From CAMEON01 sp964463245 (GTDB lineage Bacteria > Bacillota > Clostridia > Oscillospirales > CAG-272): 10,251 bases of DNA. A program made the position numbers and the translations under genes. Of the stretch, positions 7,484-10,251 are shown piece after piece. Position 1 is the stretch's first letter. The number at the start of each line of letters is the position of its first letter. Below the pieces are notes generated by a model. It had not been told where the DNA came from. It worked only from the letters and a program-made list of their open reading frames with translations, and did not search any database. The stretch covers positions 1-10,251 of the forward strand of contig CAYXBU010000059.1 of the NCBI GenBank assembly GCA_964463245.1, given 5' to 3'.

Positions 7484-7516
7484 AACAAAAAAGCCTTCTC
7501 GTATCAGGACGAGAAG
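7484..7516 (-). terminator. Intrinsic terminator of the valS T-box leader
   Basis: On the minus strand CTTCTCGT (7516-7509) pairs with ACGAGAAG (7502-7495), loop CCTGAT, followed by GCTTTTTTG. It overlaps the T-box sequence in the usual way, allowing mutually exclusive terminator and antiterminator folds. The valS ATG lies about 50 bases downstream. Confidence 0.93.
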
Positions 7517-7722
7517 ACGCGGTACCACCTGATTTCGCGCCGCGGGAGCGGCACGCACTCATAGGGAGGATAACGGCTCCGAACCGGCGGACGCTACTGC
7601 GGACGATGCCGCGCTCACGCCTGCAGCTTCCGGGCGACCTTCACTCACCCTGCCGGGGGACTTACACCGACCGTCCTCTCTCTTTGCGGCAGCGGGGAAT
7701 TACTCCTCCCGTTCACAGCTGT
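7484..7722 (-). promoter_or_regulatory. T-box leader riboswitch controlling valS
   Basis: Reading the minus strand, CAGCT (7721-7717) pairs with AGCTG (7628-7624) to close Stem I. GAGTA (AGTA at 7704-7701) and GAA (7642-7640) form the expected loop E halves. GTC at 7638-7636, just after GAAG, is the likely specifier codon and reads valine, agreeing with the downstream gene. Next come the conserved CCGTTATC segment (about 7575-7568) and the T-box sequence AGGTGGTACCGCG (7530-7518), which pairs with the tRNA acceptor end in the antiterminator. The leader ends in the terminator at 7484-7516. A GC-rich extra hairpin (about 7537-7558) precedes the T-box sequence. Uncharged tRNA-Val should favour read-through into valS. 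The specifier position was set by eye, but leader identity is firm. Confidence 0.95.
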
Positions 7723-7754
7723 TGGTGGAATATGGAAAGGGAAAGGCACACGCG

Positions 7755-7785
7755 CCGGGGCGGGCAGTTCGGCCTGCCCACCGCC
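7755..7785 (-). terminator. Weak terminator-like hairpin after rpmA
   Basis: On the minus strand GGGCAG (7779-7774) pairs with CTGCCC (7767-7762) around loop GCCGAA, and the stem can be extended by a G-U and further G-C pairs. The sequence that follows is only pyrimidine-rich (GCCTTTCCCTTTCC after a gap), so termination is probably partial. It separates rpmA from the valS leader. A possible -10-like CATATT lies at 7736-7731, but no good -35 was found. Confidence 0.4.
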
Positions 7786-7830
7786 GGGATATGTGCATCG
7801 AATGGGACTGCCCTCTCTGTGGGGTCAGTC

Positions 7831-8109
7831 TCAGTCAGCGTAAACGCTGACCTGCTTCTTGTTCTTTGCGGCGTGCTCGAAGCGAACCGTGCCGTCGATC
7901 AGAGCGAACAGAGTGTCATCGCTGCCGATACCGACATTGTTGCCGGGACGGATGGCGGTGCCTCTCTGACGGACGAGGATGTTCCCCGCCAGCACGAACT
8001 GACCGTCAGCTCTCTTGACGCCGAGCCGCTTGGACTCGCTGTCCCGACCGTTCTTGGTGGAACCAACGCCCTTCTTATGAGCAAAGAACTGCAAACTGAG
8101 CTTCAACAT
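7831..8109 (-). CDS. rpmA: 50S ribosomal protein L27
   Basis: This 92-residue ribosomal protein lies near the peptidyl-transferase centre of the 50S subunit. The N-terminus MLKLSLQFFAHKKGVGSTKN carries the extension found in Bacillota and relatives. Prp cleaves it after the FF pair, leaving AHKKG as the mature end that reaches the P-site tRNA. NGRDSESKRLGVK (20-32) and RQRGTAIRPGNNVGIG (47-62) are classic L27 sequence. The start at 8109 is fixed by GGAGGT a few bases upstream and by the conserved extension; the same frame runs further upstream but has no L27 homology there. It lies 70 bases after prp in the usual rplU-prp-rpmA order. Confidence 0.98.
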   Translation of the reverse strand: MLKLSLQFFAHKKGVGSTKNGRDSESKRLGVKRADGQFVLAGNILVRQRGTAIRPGNNVGIGSDDTLFALIDGTVRFEHAAKNKKQVSVYAD

Positions 8110-8179
8110 CTTGCTACCTCCATAATAATCAATGTGGGATGGTGGTTTTTCCGGGAATGAAGAGAATGTGACCGGTGTC

Positions 8180-8542
8180 TCAGCCGCCGAAGGGGCGGTT
8201 GATGACCTGCACATCCAAGTAATCTCCGTAGTCCTCCAGCATATCCGAAAGCTGCTGGTAGTAGCCCATGAAGATACCCGAGACGGCATAGCGTTTGCAC
8301 TCGTCAGCCTCGAACTCCGGCAGTGCCGCACGGCAGGTGACGCGGATGGTCGTGGTGTTGTCGTCGATCTCATAATCGACGGACGAGGCATAGGCGATCT
8401 CTACGGTGTTGATGAGAAACATGGTCATGGCCGACAGGGCAGAGCAGAGGATATCCCCGCCCTCCTCGCCGTAGCCGGTGTGTCCCTGCTCCTCAAAGCC
8501 GTAAAAGACGCCGTCGCTCCGGTAAAAAATGATCTTTGTCAT
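8180..8542 (-). CDS. prp: Ribosomal-processing cysteine protease Prp
   Basis: Prp (older names YsxB, DUF464) removes the N-terminal extension of L27 and is essential in Staphylococcus aureus. The 120-residue protein shows the catalytic block GHTGYGEEGGDILCSALS (20-37), with histidine H21 and cysteine C33 twelve residues apart, the same spacing as H22 and C34 of the S. aureus enzyme. GGAAGGAG lies upstream of the ATG at 8542. The gene lies between rplU and rpmA, and L27 here carries the matching QFF-A cleavage site. The acidic middle and C-terminal parts are typical of the family. Confidence 0.96.
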   Translation of the reverse strand: MTKIIFYRSDGVFYGFEEQGHTGYGEEGGDILCSALSAMTMFLINTVEIAYASSVDYEIDDNTTTIRVTCRAALPEFEADECKRYAVSGIFMGYYQQLSDMLEDYGDYLDVQVINRPFGG

Positions 8543-8584
8543 GGACAGTGCTCCTTCCTTCTGCTTGAGAGGGAAGAGGGCGCA

Positions 8585-8893
8585 TCAAGCCTCGATCTTG
8601 GTGATCTGGACCTTGGTGTAGGGCTGTCTGTGACCGATCTTCTTCTTCTCGTTCTTCTTGGACTTGTACTTCAGAACGTAGATCTTCTTGCCTTTTCCGT
8701 TCTTCAGCACCTTGCCGATGACCGCAGCACCGGCGACCGTGGGGGTTCCCACCTTGAAGCCTGCATCGGTAGAGAGAGCCACGACGTCAAACTTGACCTC
8801 GGTGTTCTCCTCTGCATCCAGCTTCTCGATGAAGATGATGTCCTGCTCGTTGACCTTGTACTGCTTTCCGCCTGTCGTGATAACAGCAAACAT
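8585..8893 (-). CDS. rplU: 50S ribosomal protein L21
   Basis: The 102-residue protein binds 23S rRNA in the large subunit. MFAVITTGGKQYKVNEQD (1-18) is the standard L21 start, followed by the basic RNA-binding segment KKIYVLKYKSKKNEKKK and the ending HRQPYTKVQITKI. A GTG at 8902 would add three residues, but AGAGGTG lies at proper spacing before the ATG at 8893, which also gives the family's normal N-terminus. First gene of the rplU-prp-rpmA operon, driven by the promoter at 8983-9011 through a structured leader. Confidence 0.97.
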   Translation of the reverse strand: MFAVITTGGKQYKVNEQDIIFIEKLDAEENTEVKFDVVALSTDAGFKVGTPTVAGAAVIGKVLKNGKGKKIYVLKYKSKKNEKKKIGHRQPYTKVQITKIEA

Positions 8894-8976
8894 GAAAAGC
8901 ACCTCTTTCTTTCAGACTCGCTGAAGGGGGCGTTGCACCCGAAGGGATGCACACTTAAAAAGCCCGTTTCAAGCGG
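8894..8976 (-). promoter_or_regulatory. Structured 5' leader of the rplU operon, possible L21 leader
   Basis: Between the promoter and rplU, the minus strand forms TGCATCC (8951-8945), loop CTTC and GGGTGCA (8940-8934), a 7-bp stem with one G-U. A second short stem pairs TTCAG (8925-8921) with CTGAA (8915-8911). Ribosomal-protein L21 leaders in Bacillota lie in this position and are thought to mediate autoregulation. Membership in that family is inferred from position and hairpins, not from a model match. Confidence 0.55.
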
Positions 8977-8982
8977 CCATTC

Positions 8983-9011
8983 ATTATAGCATATTTCCGC
9001 CCCGATGTCAA
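8983..9011 (-). promoter_or_regulatory. Consensus sigma-A promoter of the rplU-prp-rpmA operon
   Basis: TTGACA (9011-9006) and TATAAT (8988-8983) are both perfect consensus hexamers separated by 17 bases, and TGC directly precedes the -10. Transcription should start near 8976, giving a leader of about 80 bases. The strength fits a ribosomal protein operon. Confidence 0.92.
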
Positions 9012-9075
9012 GTCGGCGGGATGGATTATTTTTGCCAAAATGAAACTTTTTTGTTAACAAATCCGCCTTTCGGAG

Positions 9076-10239
9076 TCACTCCCCATCAGCATCAAAGGCA
9101 CTCAGCTGATCCGCACTGCCCTCCCCGTAAGCTCTCGCGGGGGGGATCAGCCCCAGGTGCTCGTAGGCTAAACGGGTCACGCACCGCCCGCGCGGGGTGC
9201 GGTTGACAAAGCCCAGCTGCATGAGGTACGGCTCGTACACATCCTCGATGGTGACGGCCTCCTCTCCGATGGTGGCGGCCAGGGTCTCCAGACCCACGGG
9301 GCCACCGCCGTAGAACTTGATGATGGCCTCCATCATGCGGCGGTCGGTGCTGTCCAGCCCCAGCCCGTCGATCTCCAGCCGATCCAGCGCGAAGCCGGCG
9401 GCGGCCGCATCGATCTCGACCTTGCCCTGCACCTGTGCGAAGTCCCGCACCCGCTTGAGCAGGCGGTTGGCGATACGCGGCGTGCCCCGCGAGCGGGAGG
9501 CGACCTCAAATGCGCCGTCGGGGGAGATGGGAATGCCCAGGATGTCCGCACTGCGGCGGACGATCAGAGCCAACTGCTCCGGGGTGTACAGCTCCAGCTT
9601 GAAGATCACGCCGAACCGATCCCGCAGAGGGGTGGTCAGCTGACCGGCACGGGTGGTCGCGCCGATCAGGGTAAAGTGCGGCAGGTCGATGCGGATGCTC
9701 CGCGCGGCGGGACCTTTTCCGATGATGATGTCCAGGGAAAAGTCCTCCATGGCGGGGTAGAGGATCTCCTCTACCATGCGGGGCAGGCGGTGTATCTCGT
9801 CAATGAACAGCACGTCCCCCTCGTTGAGGTTGGTCAAAAGTGCCGCCAGATCCCCCTGCTTCTCGATGGCAGGTCCCGAGGTGACCCGCAGGTTGACACC
9901 CATCTCGGCGGCGATGATGTTGGACAACGTAGTCTTTCCCAGACCGGGAGGACCGTACAGCAGAACGTGATCCAGCGGCTCCCGCCGCAGGCGTGCCGCC
10001 TCCATGTAGACCCGCAGGTTCTCCTTGACCTTGTCCTGCCCGATGTAATCCTCCAGTCGGCGCGGACGGAGACTGTTCTCGGCATCCCCGTCCCCGGGCG
10101 CCTCGACCGGCGACACGATCCGATTCTCAAAATCGTAGTCGCCACCGTCCTCGCCGCTCTCTACCAGATCCTCAAAGGTGATGCCCGCATCGGCAAGGCT
10201 GCCTCCCTCGAATGGCTCCGGATTCTTTTTGTTGCTCAT
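9076..10239 (-). CDS. ruvB: Holliday junction ATP-dependent DNA helicase RuvB
   Basis: RuvB is the hexameric AAA+ motor that, with RuvA, drives branch migration of Holliday junctions during recombinational repair. SLRPRRLEDYIGQ (56-68) opens the conserved core. GPPGLGKT (96-103) is Walker A, DEIHR (147-151) Walker B, GATTRAG (193-199) sensor 1 and RGTPRIANR (251-259) the sensor 2 region. The C-terminal winged-helix domain follows, including FYGGGPVGLETLA and PRGR. At 387 residues it is longer than the usual roughly 335-345. The excess is an acidic N-terminal tail of about 40 residues and a short acidic C-terminal tail. The start at 10239 is backed by AGGAG 8 bases upstream. The gene ends 65 bases before the -35 of the rplU promoter. 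The window ends just upstream, where ruvA would be expected. Confidence 0.98.
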   Translation of the reverse strand: MSNKKNPEPFEGGSLADAGITFEDLVESGEDGGDYDFENRIVSPVEAPGDGDAENSLRPRRLEDYIGQDKVKENLRVYMEAARLRREPLDHVLLYGPPGLGKTTLSNIIAAEMGVNLRVTSGPAIEKQGDLAALLTNLNEGDVLFIDEIHRLPRMVEEILYPAMEDFSLDIIIGKGPAARSIRIDLPHFTLIGATTRAGQLTTPLRDRFGVIFKLELYTPEQLALIVRRSADILGIPISPDGAFEVASRSRGTPRIANRLLKRVRDFAQVQGKVEIDAAAAGFALDRLEIDGLGLDSTDRRMMEAIIKFYGGGPVGLETLAATIGEEAVTIEDVYEPYLMQLGFVNRTPRGRCVTRLAYEHLGLIPPARAYGEGSADQLSAFDADGE

Positions 10240-10251
10240 GGTAAGGCTCCT

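Noticed and set aside
7434..7562. 43-codon N-terminal extension of valS
   Set aside because: It would run through the T-box antiterminator and terminator, and the ATG at 7433 has the ribosome binding site and the family's normal start.
8110..8391. N-terminal extension of the L27 frame
   Set aside because: It overlaps prp in another frame and has no L27 homology; the extended L27 N-terminus and its binding site fix the start at 8109.
9052..9075. Possible ruvB terminator hairpin (TCCG/CGGA then TTTGTT)
   Set aside because: The stem is only about four base pairs, too weak to call.

Overview
The window looks like chromosomal DNA from a GC-rich member of the Bacillota, probably class Clostridia and an Oscillospirales-like gut lineage. 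The lineage is an inference. It rests on a T-box leader in front of valS, an L27 with the N-terminal extension that Prp cleaves, prp lying between rplU and rpmA, an Mrp with an N-terminal Cys cluster, and strong G/C preference at third codon positions. Every recognisable protein gene is on the minus strand, so transcription runs from right to left. The only well-supported plus-strand element is a candidate structured RNA at the far left.

Reading along the minus strand, the order is as follows. (1) ruvB (10239-9076), the Holliday-junction branch-migration motor, with an unusually long acidic N-terminus. (2) A near-consensus sigma-A promoter (8983-9011) and a short structured leader, followed by rplU (L21), prp (L27-processing protease) and rpmA (L27). 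(3) A roughly 400-base intergenic region holding a weak terminator-like hairpin after rpmA and a full T-box leader with intrinsic terminator, controlling valS. (4) valS (885 aa), followed 9 bases later by an unrecognised 367-aa protein that resembles a TIM-barrel glycosidase. (5) An Mrp/NBP35-type P-loop ATPase. (6) A membrane-anchored DUF218 (SanA/YdcF-like) protein and, one base after its stop, a DUF1343/NamZ-type exo-N-acetylmuramidase homologue. The last two suggest a cell-envelope or muropeptide theme.

The left end is the least ordinary part. Behind a plausible promoter lies a short gene (636-336) whose start and two-transmembrane C-terminal half are in different frames, separated at a six-C run. 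Beyond it, positions about 1-303 are visibly more AT-rich than the rest. On the plus strand they fold into a series of hairpins with a possible loop-to-downstream pseudoknot, ending in a 16-bp terminator-like hairpin. I could not assign this RNA to a known class. A second plus-strand terminator-like hairpin (2695-2745), with no plus-strand gene to serve, lies between mrp and the DUF218 gene.
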